Assembly: GCA_050252075.1 (NCBI GenBank)
Contig: JBFWLP010000046.1
Location: 1-24,341 of the forward strand
Length of the DNA: 24,341 nucleotides
Source: JAAYGT01 sp050252075
Lineage (GTDB): Bacteria > Pseudomonadota > Gammaproteobacteria > Burkholderiales > Burkholderiaceae_B
Reading direction: 5' to 3'
The translations under genes were made by a program, and so were the position numbers. Shown in pieces: positions 1 through 7,299 of this stretch (position 1 is its first letter; every line of letters begins with the position of its first letter). A model generated the notes under the pieces. It was not told the DNA's origin and made no database searches. It worked only from the letters and a program-made list of their open reading frames with translations.

Positions 1-1221
1 TTCAACGACATCTTCTTCCGAGCCCCAGGTGGAAATGGACAATACCGGCCCAAAGACCTCTTCGCGCGTGAGCTTGGCTTCAGCGGGCAGGTTCAGGAAT
101 ACGGTGGGCTGGAAGTAATAGCCTTCGGACAGCGGGCCCTCTTTGGGCGGCATGCCGCCCAGCAGCAACGCGTTGGGAGCCAGCTTCATGGCTTCTTCAA
201 TATACGAGCAAACCCGACCGAACTGTTTGGCGTTCACAACGGAGCCGGCGTCGGTTGAATCATCGAGCGGATCGCCTACTTTGAAGGTTTTCAGCCGGCC
301 AACCAGCGCATCTACAAATTCCTTGGCAATGGACTCGTGTACGAACAAACGCGAACCGGCGGTGCATGATTGGCCCTGGCGGGAAAACCGCATGGCACTG
401 ATGACGCCTTCCACCGTGTAATTGATGTCGACATCGGGGAAAACAATTTGCGGGCTTTTGCCGCCCAGCTCCAGGGTAACCGCCGCAATACGGCTGCTTG
501 CCGCCGCCAGAATGGACCGGCCGACGGCGGTGGATCCCGTGAAGGAAATCTTGGGAATATCGGGGTGCTCGACCAGCGGCGCACCGCACTCGATACCGTT
601 GCCGGTCAGTACGTTGACTACCCCTGGCGGCAAGTGCCTGTTGAAGACGCGAATCAGCTTTTGCACTGCCAGGGGCGCTTCTTCCGACGCTTTTAGAACA
701 ATGGTGTTGCCGGTCATGACAGCCGGCGCCACTTTCAGGGCGGCCAGCAACAGCGGTGCGTTCCAGGGAACAATGGCGCCCACGACACCATAAGGTTCGC
801 GGCGCGTGTAATCCAGGTTGTCGGAGCTCAGGTAAACCGTGTTGCCCTTGATTTCGCGACACAAGCCGGCCACGTAACGTACGTAGTCGACCGACAGCCG
901 CGCTTCGCCGCGGCTTTGGGTGCGCAGCGCATTGCCGTTTTCCAGGCTGATCGTTTTGGCCAGGTCTTCGATCTCGGCTTCCAGATCGTTGGCGACGTTG
1001 TGCAGCAGGCGTCCGCGCTCTGCCGCCGACACTTTAGACCAGGATTGGAAGGCTTCCTTGGCGGCGGCGACCGCCAGGTCGACGTCGGCCTTTTTGGCGC
1101 GGGGAACGCGGGCGAACACCTGTTTTTTGGCCGGGTTCTCAACGTCGATCCACTCACCGTCAAGGGCGTCAACCCATTGGCCTCCGATAAGCATTTGATA
1201 GTTTTCCACTGCTCCAGCCAT
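1..1221 (-). CDS. NAD(P)-dependent aldehyde dehydrogenase, C-terminus cut by window edge
   Basis: Oxidises an aldehyde to the carboxylic acid with NAD(P)+ (ALDH superfamily, cytosolic). The 407 codons present run from an ATG at 1221, preceded by a GGAG ribosome site, to the window edge, so roughly the last 70-90 residues of a usual 480-490 are missing. Seen in translation: the PWNAP segment of the cofactor domain, the Lys of IVLKASEEAP, the FTGST turn, the general-base glutamate E251 in ELGGKSP and the nucleophile C286 in GQSCTAGSR. The E-to-C spacing of 35 fits the family, and EVFGPV is near the edge. It looks most like betaine-aldehyde/semialdehyde-type ALDHs. It lies downstream of the LysR gene on the same strand and faces away from the catabolic operon, so a role in oxidising an aldehyde or semialdehyde made by that pathway is inferred. 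The substrate is unknown. Confidence 0.93.
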   Translation of the reverse strand, partial: MAGAVENYQMLIGGQWVDALDGEWIDVENPAKKQVFARVPRAKKADVDLAVAAAKEAFQSWSKVSAAERGRLLHNVANDLEAEIEDLAKTISLENGNALRTQSRGEARLSVDYVRYVAGLCREIKGNTVYLSSDNLDYTRREPYGVVGAIVPWNAPLLLAALKVAPAVMTGNTIVLKASEEAPLAVQKLIRVFNRHLPPGVVNVLTGNGIECGAPLVEHPDIPKISFTGSTAVGRSILAAASSRIAAVTLELGGKSPQIVFPDVDINYTVEGVISAMRFSRQGQSCTAGSRLFVHESIAKEFVDALVGRLKTFKVGDPLDDSTDAGSVVNAKQFGRVCSYIEEAMKLAPNALLLGGMPPKEGPLSEGYYFQPTVFLNLPAEAKLTREEVFGPVLSISTWGSEEDVVE

Positions 1222-1324
1222 CGTTATTCTCCGTGTATTCGTAAAGGAAGTATTGTTCCCGGCGCGTCACGTGCGCCTGGATGTCCTGGCCATCGACGCA
1301 GCAGCGTGATGCCGTGTATTCCGG

Positions 1325-1370
1325 ATTGTCTACTGTAGCAAACTACGCGCGCATGCCACTAGAAGACAAT
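1325..1370. repeat. Spaced inverted repeat upstream of the aldehyde dehydrogenase
   Basis: Arms ATTGTCT (1325-1331) and AGACAAT (1364-1370) are perfect inverted copies 39 bp apart centre to centre, inside the 259-bp non-coding stretch between the LysR gene and the aldehyde dehydrogenase. The short palindrome CTACTGTAG lies at 1330-1338. It could be a paired regulator site for the aldehyde dehydrogenase, but 7-bp arms this far apart can occur by chance. Nothing else recognisable was found in this gap. Confidence 0.25.
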
Positions 1371-1480
1371 GATCCCAGCATGAGAATAGCGCGCAGCCGG
1401 GGTCGACACAAAATAGAACATTTGTCTGGAACCATAAAGGAAACCTATTGCTGGGTGAGTGTGGCGAGGCCGTTTCGCTA

Positions 1481-2440
1481 TCAGGCACTCTGAAAGGTTC
1501 TGAACGCATCAAACTGCTTGCGCACCCATTTCCTGAAGGCGGCAATATGGAAATCTTCTGCATGCTTGGCCAGGCTAAGCATGTAGTATTCGCCGGCGCT
1601 GGCTACTTTGTAATCGTTCGCGCAATATAAACCTTGGGTATTCGAGCTGCGAATGACGATTTCAGGTATCAATGCGATGCCCAGGCCTTGTCTGGCCGCT
1701 TCGAACGCCATAAAAAAATGGCCGTATTCAATTCGGGGTGTTTGGGGCAGGTCGGCCAGGCCGAACACTTTCATCCAGCCGTGCCAGGCGTCCGAGCGGC
1801 TGGATGTGTGGATAAGTGACAAATTCGAAAAAATGCGAGGATCATCAAGGCGTGCGTGGGTTTCCAGGATATTTGGCGAGTACACGGGTACCAGAATATC
1901 CTGCACCAATTCTTCCGCCAATACGCCACGCCAATCTTCAGTCATGACCAAGTCGATACTCGGCAGATTGCGTCCGTATCGTTGCCCGGGTTTGGACCCG
2001 ACGCGGATTGCCACGTGTGCTTCGCCGCTATGCAAATTAACCGGCTCGATCGAGCTGCTGATGCGAGTTTCGATATTTGGGTACTCGCGCGAAAACGATG
2101 ATAAACGTGGCATTAACCATGACGATCCCACCGAGGGTAGAACACTGATACGCAAGATAACGTGTTCGTCTTGAGCGCGCAAACGGTCTGTGGCGGTTCG
2201 CAAGCGAGAGAACGCGTCTTGTACTTCGTTTAAATACGCACGCCCTGCTTCAGTGAGTTCAACTTTGCGGGTTAGCCGAACGAACAGCTTTACGCCAAGG
2301 TCTTCTTCCAGGGCTCGAATTTGGCGGCTTACCGCGCCTTGTGTGACATGAAGCTCTTGGGCGGCTTTGGAGAAGCTTTGCAACTGTCCTGCAGCTTCGA
2401 AAAAGCGCAAAGCAATTAAAGAGGGTAAGGGCCGGCTCAT
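1481..2440 (-). CDS. LysR-type transcriptional regulator
   Basis: A 319-residue LysR-family regulator. Residues 1-65 form the winged helix-turn-helix: the LRFFEAAGQLQSFSKAAQ helix, then the recognition helix VTQGAVSRQIRALE, then LGVKLFVR. Residues about 95-300 are the periplasmic-binding-protein-like effector domain. Length and architecture are normal, and the style is that of the GcvA-like branch. The ATG at 2440 has an AGAGGAG ribosome site. The gene is divergent from the catabolic operon starting at 2601. This is the classic layout of a LysR activator that controls the opposite operon and itself in response to a pathway metabolite; the effector is not known. Two inverted repeats sit in the shared 160-bp gap. 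It may be co-transcribed with the aldehyde dehydrogenase, although that gene has its own 259-bp leader. Confidence 0.93.
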   Translation of the reverse strand: MSRPLPSLIALRFFEAAGQLQSFSKAAQELHVTQGAVSRQIRALEEDLGVKLFVRLTRKVELTEAGRAYLNEVQDAFSRLRTATDRLRAQDEHVILRISVLPSVGSSWLMPRLSSFSREYPNIETRISSSIEPVNLHSGEAHVAIRVGSKPGQRYGRNLPSIDLVMTEDWRGVLAEELVQDILVPVYSPNILETHARLDDPRIFSNLSLIHTSSRSDAWHGWMKVFGLADLPQTPRIEYGHFFMAFEAARQGLGIALIPEIVIRSSNTQGLYCANDYKVASAGEYYMLSLAKHAEDFHIAAFRKWVRKQFDAFRTFQSA

Positions 2441-2469
2441 TGTAGGTTGCTCCTCTGGTGCTTTTGGGG

Positions 2470-2486
2470 TGCATACGGTTTATGCA
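2470..2486. promoter_or_regulatory. Candidate LysR operator 1 (perfect inverted repeat)
   Basis: TGCATA-CGGTT-TATGCA is a perfect 6-bp inverted repeat with a 5-bp spacer, 30 bp upstream of the LysR start and about 80 bp upstream of the predicted start of the divergent transcript. That is where LysR-type proteins usually place their high-affinity recognition site. The binding role is inferred from position and symmetry only. Confidence 0.5.
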
Positions 2487-2513
2487 TTACCAGAAATCAT
2501 GGTTCAGCTGTGA

Positions 2514-2526
2514 ACAAATCGTTTGT
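2514..2526. promoter_or_regulatory. Candidate LysR operator 2 (inverted repeat overlapping a -35)
   Basis: ACAAA-TCG-TTTGT is a perfect 5-bp inverted repeat whose centre lies 42 bp (about four helical turns) from the centre of the repeat at 2470-2486. It overlaps the candidate -35 of the operon promoter, matching the usual activation-site position for LysR tetramers. Inferred from geometry; the two repeats do not share the same half-site sequence. Confidence 0.4.
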
Positions 2527-2551
2527 ACGCCAAATTTGCTACGCATATAGT
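2523..2551 (+). promoter_or_regulatory. Candidate sigma-70 promoter of the catabolic operon
   Basis: A -35-like TTGTAC (2523-2528, 3 of 6 matches) and a good -10 TATAGT (2546-2551, 5 of 6) are separated by 17 bp, ending 49 bp before the first ATG. The weak -35 beside a good -10 is typical of an activator-dependent promoter, which suits the adjacent LysR gene. Confidence 0.45.
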
Positions 2552-2600
2552 GAATCGCACGAGAGGAACGTCATTCTGTCATAGGAAGTAAGGAAAAACA

Positions 2601-3419
2601 ATGCGTGGTCGAGCTGACATCAACGTGTCTGTCGCCGGACTCGGAGCGATAGGGAAGGTAATAGCGAGTCGTTTGGCAAAAGGGGAAGTGGCAGGCTGCC
2701 GATTAAGTGCTGTCAGTGGCCGCAGTCTTGAGAAAACACAGGCGTTCGTGGATACCTTGCCGTACCCGGTTCCCTGCGTTGCTCTGAATGATTTGCCCAG
2801 TGTGTCGGATATTGTGGTGGAATGCGCGCCGGCTGCCGTGCTGGCCGATATCATCGAGCCCATGCTTGACGCCGGGAAGAAGGTCATTGTGCTGTCGGTG
2901 GGTGCGTTGCTTGAACTTTCTCACCTGATCGACAAAGCGGCCCAAGGCAACGGCCAAATTCTGGTTCCCACCGGAGCGCTATTGGGGTTGGATGCGGTAA
3001 CCGCTGCCGCCGAAGGCAAAATTTCGTCAGTCAGGATGGTTTCGCGCAAGCCTCCCATCGGATTCAAGGGAGCGCCCTTCTTGGTTGAGCGAAACATTGA
3101 TGTTGACGGCATTACGGAACCCTTACTGCTTTATTCGGGATCTGCCCGAGGGGCGGCTAAAGGTTTTCCGGCAAATCTAAATGTGGCGATCGCTTTGTCA
3201 TTGGCCGGCATCGGGCCCGACAAAACAGAGCTGGAGGTTTGGGCTGATCCAGGCGTCGTGCGCAACACGCATACCATCCAGGTGGTTTCGGATGCGGCCT
3301 TGCTGAATATGACGATCGAGAACATTCCCTCGGAAAATCCGAAAACCGGACGTATAACCGCCCAGAGCGTTCTGGCCATGCTGCGCAAAGTGTCGGCGCC
3401 GTTACGGGTCGGTACGTAA
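2601..3419 (+). CDS. Aspartate dehydrogenase-family (NadX-like) NAD(P)-dependent dehydrogenase
   Basis: 272 residues, first gene of the plus-strand operon, ATG preceded by AAGGA. The N-terminal Rossmann fold has GLGAIG at 13-18. The C-terminal half has the features of the DUF108/AspDH domain: GALLGLDAV, SRKPPIGFKG, GFPANLNVAIALSLAGIG and a VWADPGVVRNTHTI segment whose conserved His is about residue 224. Characterised relatives interconvert L-aspartate and iminoaspartate/oxaloacetate with NAD(P). In NAD biosynthesis such genes usually sit beside nadA/nadC, which are absent here. Being first in an aromatic catabolic operon suggests a related reaction, either amination or deamination of an oxo/amino dicarboxylate or another small-carbonyl reduction. 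The family is clear; the physiological substrate is not. Confidence 0.82.
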   Translation: MRGRADINVSVAGLGAIGKVIASRLAKGEVAGCRLSAVSGRSLEKTQAFVDTLPYPVPCVALNDLPSVSDIVVECAPAAVLADIIEPMLDAGKKVIVLSVGALLELSHLIDKAAQGNGQILVPTGALLGLDAVTAAAEGKISSVRMVSRKPPIGFKGAPFLVERNIDVDGITEPLLLYSGSARGAAKGFPANLNVAIALSLAGIGPDKTELEVWADPGVVRNTHTIQVVSDAALLNMTIENIPSENPKTGRITAQSVLAMLRKVSAPLRVGT

Positions 3420-3440
3420 AGCCTCGAAGGAGCAAGCCTT

Positions 3441-4226
3441 ATGGATTTTGGAATCAGTCAAAAAGTGGCTTTGGTAACTGGTGCTGCCGGCGGGTTAGGC
3501 AGTGCGATAGCCAATGCGCTTGCTGCCGAGGGTGCGTGTGTCATTGTTGCCGATATCAATGATGAAGCGGCCGAGCAGGTGGCAAGCGCTATCCGGCAGC
3601 AAGGTGGTTACGCCAGGGCGTTGCAATGGGATCTGGGTGATGTGGCGGGTATTCCGGCACGGCTGAACGCTCTTGCTCCCGAATGGGCGCAGGTGGATAT
3701 TCTTGTAAATAATACCGGTGGGCCGCCGCCAACGCTTGCACAGGGTGTTGACACGGCCGATTGGCAAATTTACTTCAACAGTATGGTAACGGGTGTAATT
3801 AAGTTGACGGATGCCGTTTTGCCCGGCATGCGCAGCAGGCGTTGGGGGCGCATTATCACCAGCACCTCATCTGGGGTTGTTGCGCCCATTCCGAATCTTG
3901 GCATATCTAACACCTTGCGTTCTGCGTTGGTGGGGTGGTCGAAAACGCTGTCGCGCGAAGTGGCAGCCGATGGTGTCACTGCCAATATCATTTTGCCCGG
4001 ACGCATTGCGACGCAGCGGATCCAGCAATTGGATCAGGCACGGGCCACGCGCGAAGGCCGGGACATTGCCGATGTGGTGCAGGCCAGCGTGCAAAGCATC
4101 CCGGCAGGGCGTTATGGCCGCCCTGAAGAGTACGGGAAAACGGTAGCCTTTCTGGCCAGTGAGGCGGCTTCGTACATTACCGGATCAGTCATTCGTGTAG
4201 ACGGCGGGTTGATCCCGAGTATTTAA
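3441..4226 (+). CDS. SDR-fold oxidoreductase lacking the YxxxK catalytic pair
   Basis: 261 residues with a short-chain dehydrogenase fold: TGAAGGLG near the N-terminus for dinucleotide binding, D in VADIN, a VNNTGG motif, and a C-terminal ASYITGSVIRVDGG. The catalytic region reads TSTSSGVVAPIPNLGISNTLR. When K-A-A-V-x-G is aligned to R-S-A-L-V-G, the usual Tyr is S156 and the usual Lys is R160. This matches the known 'BKR-like' SDR subgroup that departs from the classical tetrad, so it is not a sequencing oddity. The gene starts 21 bp after the AspDH-like gene with a GAAGGAG ribosome site. It may still be an oxidoreductase with different chemistry, or a lyase/isomerase-like or binding protein. 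It is often annotated 3-oxoacyl-ACP reductase, which I would not trust here. Confidence 0.88.
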   Translation: MDFGISQKVALVTGAAGGLGSAIANALAAEGACVIVADINDEAAEQVASAIRQQGGYARALQWDLGDVAGIPARLNALAPEWAQVDILVNNTGGPPPTLAQGVDTADWQIYFNSMVTGVIKLTDAVLPGMRSRRWGRIITSTSSGVVAPIPNLGISNTLRSALVGWSKTLSREVAADGVTANIILPGRIATQRIQQLDQARATREGRDIADVVQASVQSIPAGRYGRPEEYGKTVAFLASEAASYITGSVIRVDGGLIPSI

Positions 4227-4265
4227 TTCGCCAAACCCAGTAAGTCATTCAGAAGAGGAGTAGAG

Positions 4266-4943
4266 ATGTTTACCCAAGAGCGACGTAACGAGATACGCAA
4301 GCGGTTCGAAACAGTTGATACGGCCAATGTGGCTGATGTGCTGGATACGCTTGGCTATATGGACTGCGGGCTGTCTCAGGAGTTTATGCCTTTTCCCGCT
4401 AATGGGGCACGGCTGGCGGGTTGGGCATACACCATACGTGGTCAGATGTCTCCGTTCCCGTTGGGGGGGGACGCCAAAAAAATGGAAGCCTGTAACGGTA
4501 TATCCGAAGGCGAGATCAGTGTATGGAGCGGGGACGGCAAGGGGATTTGTTACTTCGGCGAGCTGATTGCGTTGGGTATGCGCGAGCGCGGGTCGGTCGG
4601 CGCCCTGGTGGATGGAGGAATACGCGATGTGCGCTGGATTGGTGAGCATGGTATTGCCGTGTACGCGCGCTATCGAACTCCGGTGCAATCCATTGGTCGC
4701 TGGATGGTGACGGATTACCAAGTACCGGTCTATGTGCGCGGCGCGACGTCGAGCTATGTGCGGGTTCGGCCAGGCGATTTTATTCTGGCCGATGAAGACG
4801 GCGCTATTTTGATTCCTGTCGAGGTGGTCGAAAAAGTGCTCGAAGAAGCGGAGCGCTTGACGGCGACCGAAGTTCAGATACGGGCAGAGCTGGCAAAGGG
4901 GCTGACGCTTGCACAAGCACTCCAGAAATATGGACATGTGTAA
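4266..4943 (+). CDS. RraA-like protein / HMG-type class II aldolase family
   Basis: 225 residues of the RraA/4-hydroxy-4-methyl-2-oxoglutarate (HMG) aldolase fold. The diagnostic pieces are present: GEL at 98-100, then R120-D121 in DGGIRD, which in HMG/4-carboxy-4-hydroxy-2-oxoadipate aldolases bind substrate and the divalent metal, followed by PGDFILADEDGAILIP. Known members split 4-hydroxy-2-oxo acids to pyruvate, decarboxylate oxaloacetate, or (RraA itself) inhibit RNase E. Since the metal/substrate residues are kept and the context is aromatic catabolism, an aldolase or decarboxylase acting after ring cleavage is the natural inference. AGAGGAG precedes the ATG. It would yield pyruvate and an oxo acid or aldehyde that the linked dehydrogenases could use. 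Exact substrate not determinable. Confidence 0.85.
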   Translation: MFTQERRNEIRKRFETVDTANVADVLDTLGYMDCGLSQEFMPFPANGARLAGWAYTIRGQMSPFPLGGDAKKMEACNGISEGEISVWSGDGKGICYFGELIALGMRERGSVGALVDGGIRDVRWIGEHGIAVYARYRTPVQSIGRWMVTDYQVPVYVRGATSSYVRVRPGDFILADEDGAILIPVEVVEKVLEEAERLTATEVQIRAELAKGLTLAQALQKYGHV

Positions 4944-4995
4944 GCGCGCACCTTGTTAAGGCAAATAGACATTCGAACACCAAAGGAAGAGACGT

Positions 4996-6159
4996 ATGAA
5001 ACTACGATTTGGCATTTGCGGCTTGGGTTTTGCGGGATCGGTGTTAATGGCTCCGGCCATGCGCCAGCACCCCGATGCCCAAATTGTTGCGGCGTGCGAT
5101 CCGAGCGAGGATGTGCGCACGCGCTTCGGTGAGGCCTACCAGATTCCTGTGTATTCAACGTTGAAAGACATGCTGGAGGCAGGCGACTTGGATGCCGTCT
5201 ATGTGGCCTCTCCGCATCAGTATCACTGTGATCATGTCGAGCTGGTCAGCCAGTTCGGGTTGCATATTATCGTGGAAAAGCCGCTCACATTAAGTCGTGA
5301 AGAGGCTGATCGAATGATTGCGGCGACCGAGCGGGCCGGTGTGCACCTGGTTGTGGGAACGTCCCGCAGCCACGATCCGGTAATTCGTACGATGCGTCGA
5401 ATCATCGACAGCGGACAGGTTGGTCGTGTGTCAATGCTCAATTGCTTTAACTATACCGATTTCCTGTATCGGCCCCGGCGCCCCGAGGAGCTCGATACAA
5501 CACTGGGCGGGGGCATTATCTACAATCAGTTGCCCCACCAGATCGACAGTATTAAAGCGATTACCGGTCAGCGTATCGTGGCTGTTCGAGCCATTGCGGA
5601 CAAGCTGGATTCACAACGGCCCACCGAAGGGAACTGCGCGGCCCTGCTTACGCTGGAGCAAGGCGCCAGCGCCGTTGTTGTGTACAGCGGATACGACCAT
5701 TTTGACAGCGATGAAATGCATTTCTGGATTGCAGAGGGCGGTCGTCCGAAGAAGGCCAATCATGGCGGTGCACGCAAGGTGCTGCGCGAACTGGAAGGCA
5801 ACGAGGCCGATCTGCGGCGGGCGCGCTATGGCTTTGGCGGGCCGATCTCCAAATCAATGGAGCAGGGAGATACCGACAGGAAGCAGCCGCACTTCGGCGT
5901 AATGCTGGTTACCTGTGAGCGCGCCGATTTGCGGGCATCTCCCGATGGGGTCATCGTTTACGGTCATGAGGGGGTGAGCGAGGTGCCCGCAGACATTGGT
6001 CGCGGGCCCTATAGCCAGGGTGACACTATCGATGAGCTGCACGATGCCATTTCCGGTCGTGCGCCAACGCTTCGTGACGCGCGCTGGGGGAAAGATACGC
6101 TTGAGGTTTGCTTGGCCATTTTGGAGTCAAGTGCCACCGGAAAACAAATAGAGCGATAG
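4996..6159 (+). CDS. Gfo/Idh/MocA oxidoreductase, phthalate dihydrodiol dehydrogenase-like
   Basis: 387 residues. An N-terminal Rossmann domain carries GLGFAG (9-14), then the family hallmark EKPL (94-97), then the alpha/beta C-terminal domain with GGGIIYNQLPHQID (171-184), in which H181 is the likely catalytic base. Most relatives oxidise sugars. However, the FNYTDFLYRPRRPEEL segment and the Rieske oxygenase in the same operon point to the branch that contains the phthalate 4,5-cis-dihydrodiol dehydrogenases (Pht4 type), from recalled family resemblance. It would oxidise the cis-dihydrodiol made by the Rieske enzyme to a catechol with NAD+. AAGGAAGAG precedes the ATG, and the ABC ATPase starts 10 bp after its stop. 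The family is certain; the dihydrodiol role is inferred. Confidence 0.82.
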   Translation: MKLRFGICGLGFAGSVLMAPAMRQHPDAQIVAACDPSEDVRTRFGEAYQIPVYSTLKDMLEAGDLDAVYVASPHQYHCDHVELVSQFGLHIIVEKPLTLSREEADRMIAATERAGVHLVVGTSRSHDPVIRTMRRIIDSGQVGRVSMLNCFNYTDFLYRPRRPEELDTTLGGGIIYNQLPHQIDSIKAITGQRIVAVRAIADKLDSQRPTEGNCAALLTLEQGASAVVVYSGYDHFDSDEMHFWIAEGGRPKKANHGGARKVLRELEGNEADLRRARYGFGGPISKSMEQGDTDRKQPHFGVMLVTCERADLRASPDGVIVYGHEGVSEVPADIGRGPYSQGDTIDELHDAISGRAPTLRDARWGKDTLEVCLAILESSATGKQIER

Positions 6160-6169
6160 GGCGGTACAC

Positions 6170-7294
6170 ATGGGAGTCGAGATCGTTGACCTGACTAAGC
6201 AATACTCGCGTCGTGGCGAGGGGCATCAGGCGCTAAAGGGCGTTTCATTTTCTGCTCCAACCGGGGCCTTTGTCACCTTGCTTGGTCCCAGTGGTTGCGG
6301 CAAGTCAACTTTGCTCAATTTGCTGGCAGGGCTGGACAAACCCAGCAGCGGCAAGATTGCCATTAACGGCATGAGCGTCTATGACGATAAGGCATCGGTG
6401 TTTGTTCCGGCCGGGAAACGTAACATTTCCATGGTGTTTCAAAGTTACGCGATATGGCCGCACATGACGGTACGCGAGAACGTAGCTTTTCCGTTGTTGA
6501 ACGGGCGCAAGCGCTCTGCCCAGCGCGCCGACCTTGAACGTGCGGTAGATGAGGCATTGCGAAAAGTGCATCTGGACCATCTGGCGGATCGTCCCGCCCC
6601 GTTGCTAAGCGGTGGTCAGCAACAGAGGGTCTCGCTGGCTCGTGCCATTGCGCAAAGCCCCAGTCTTATTCTGCTGGACGAACCCCTGTCGAACCTGGAC
6701 GCCAATCTTCGTGACGCCATGCAAAAGCAGATTCGTGCCATTGTCAGTGATGAGGGAATCACTGCAATTTACGTGACGCACGACCAGAAAGAAGCGCTTG
6801 CTCTGTCGGACACCATTATCGTGATGAGTGAAGGGTGTATTGAACAGATCGGAACGCCGCACGACATCTATTACCATCCGGAAACACGATTTGTTGCCCA
6901 GTTTATGGGTGCCCCCAATTTACTGGAGGCCACTGTCACTGCCGTGGACAACCAGTTATCACAGGCCCACGCAGCGTGTTGTCTGGGGACGCTGGCGTTT
7001 CATATCCGCAAGCAAGATTCGCTTCATGTGGGTGACAAGGTGTTGCTGGTTCTTCGGCAAGAGGATTTTATTTGTTACCCCGATGCGGCATCCATGCCGC
7101 CCGCCGGTAATTCTTTTGGCTTGCCACTGCAGCGTGCGATTTTTTTGGGTGAGCGCATGGAGCTCTTGTGTGGGGTAGGCAATGACGCCGAAAGGTTGAT
7201 TTCAGCGTATGTGAACCCGCGTGCTCTGGCGGGGAATACCGCCCAGGTCACACTGCACTATCCCGCCGAGAAGATTCACTACATCAAGGACTAA
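6170..7294 (+). CDS. ABC importer ATP-binding protein (iron/thiamine/spermidine type)
   Basis: 374-residue ATPase that powers the importer encoded with it. Complete nucleotide-binding domain: Walker A GPSGCGKST (39-47), Q-loop Q91, signature LSGGQQQR (146-153), Walker B LILLDEP (166-172), switch H204. Residues about 240-374 are a C-terminal extension with the TOBE-like regulatory/docking domain of the PotA/FbpC/MalK group, entered through GTPHDIYYHPETRFVAQFMG. It starts 10 bp after the dehydrogenase and ends 5 bp before the permease gene, so translation is probably coupled. Substrate specificity lies in the binding protein, not here. Confidence 0.95.
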   Translation: MGVEIVDLTKQYSRRGEGHQALKGVSFSAPTGAFVTLLGPSGCGKSTLLNLLAGLDKPSSGKIAINGMSVYDDKASVFVPAGKRNISMVFQSYAIWPHMTVRENVAFPLLNGRKRSAQRADLERAVDEALRKVHLDHLADRPAPLLSGGQQQRVSLARAIAQSPSLILLDEPLSNLDANLRDAMQKQIRAIVSDEGITAIYVTHDQKEALALSDTIIVMSEGCIEQIGTPHDIYYHPETRFVAQFMGAPNLLEATVTAVDNQLSQAHAACCLGTLAFHIRKQDSLHVGDKVLLVLRQEDFICYPDAASMPPAGNSFGLPLQRAIFLGERMELLCGVGNDAERLISAYVNPRALAGNTAQVTLHYPAEKIHYIKD

Positions 7295-7299
7295 ACCTC

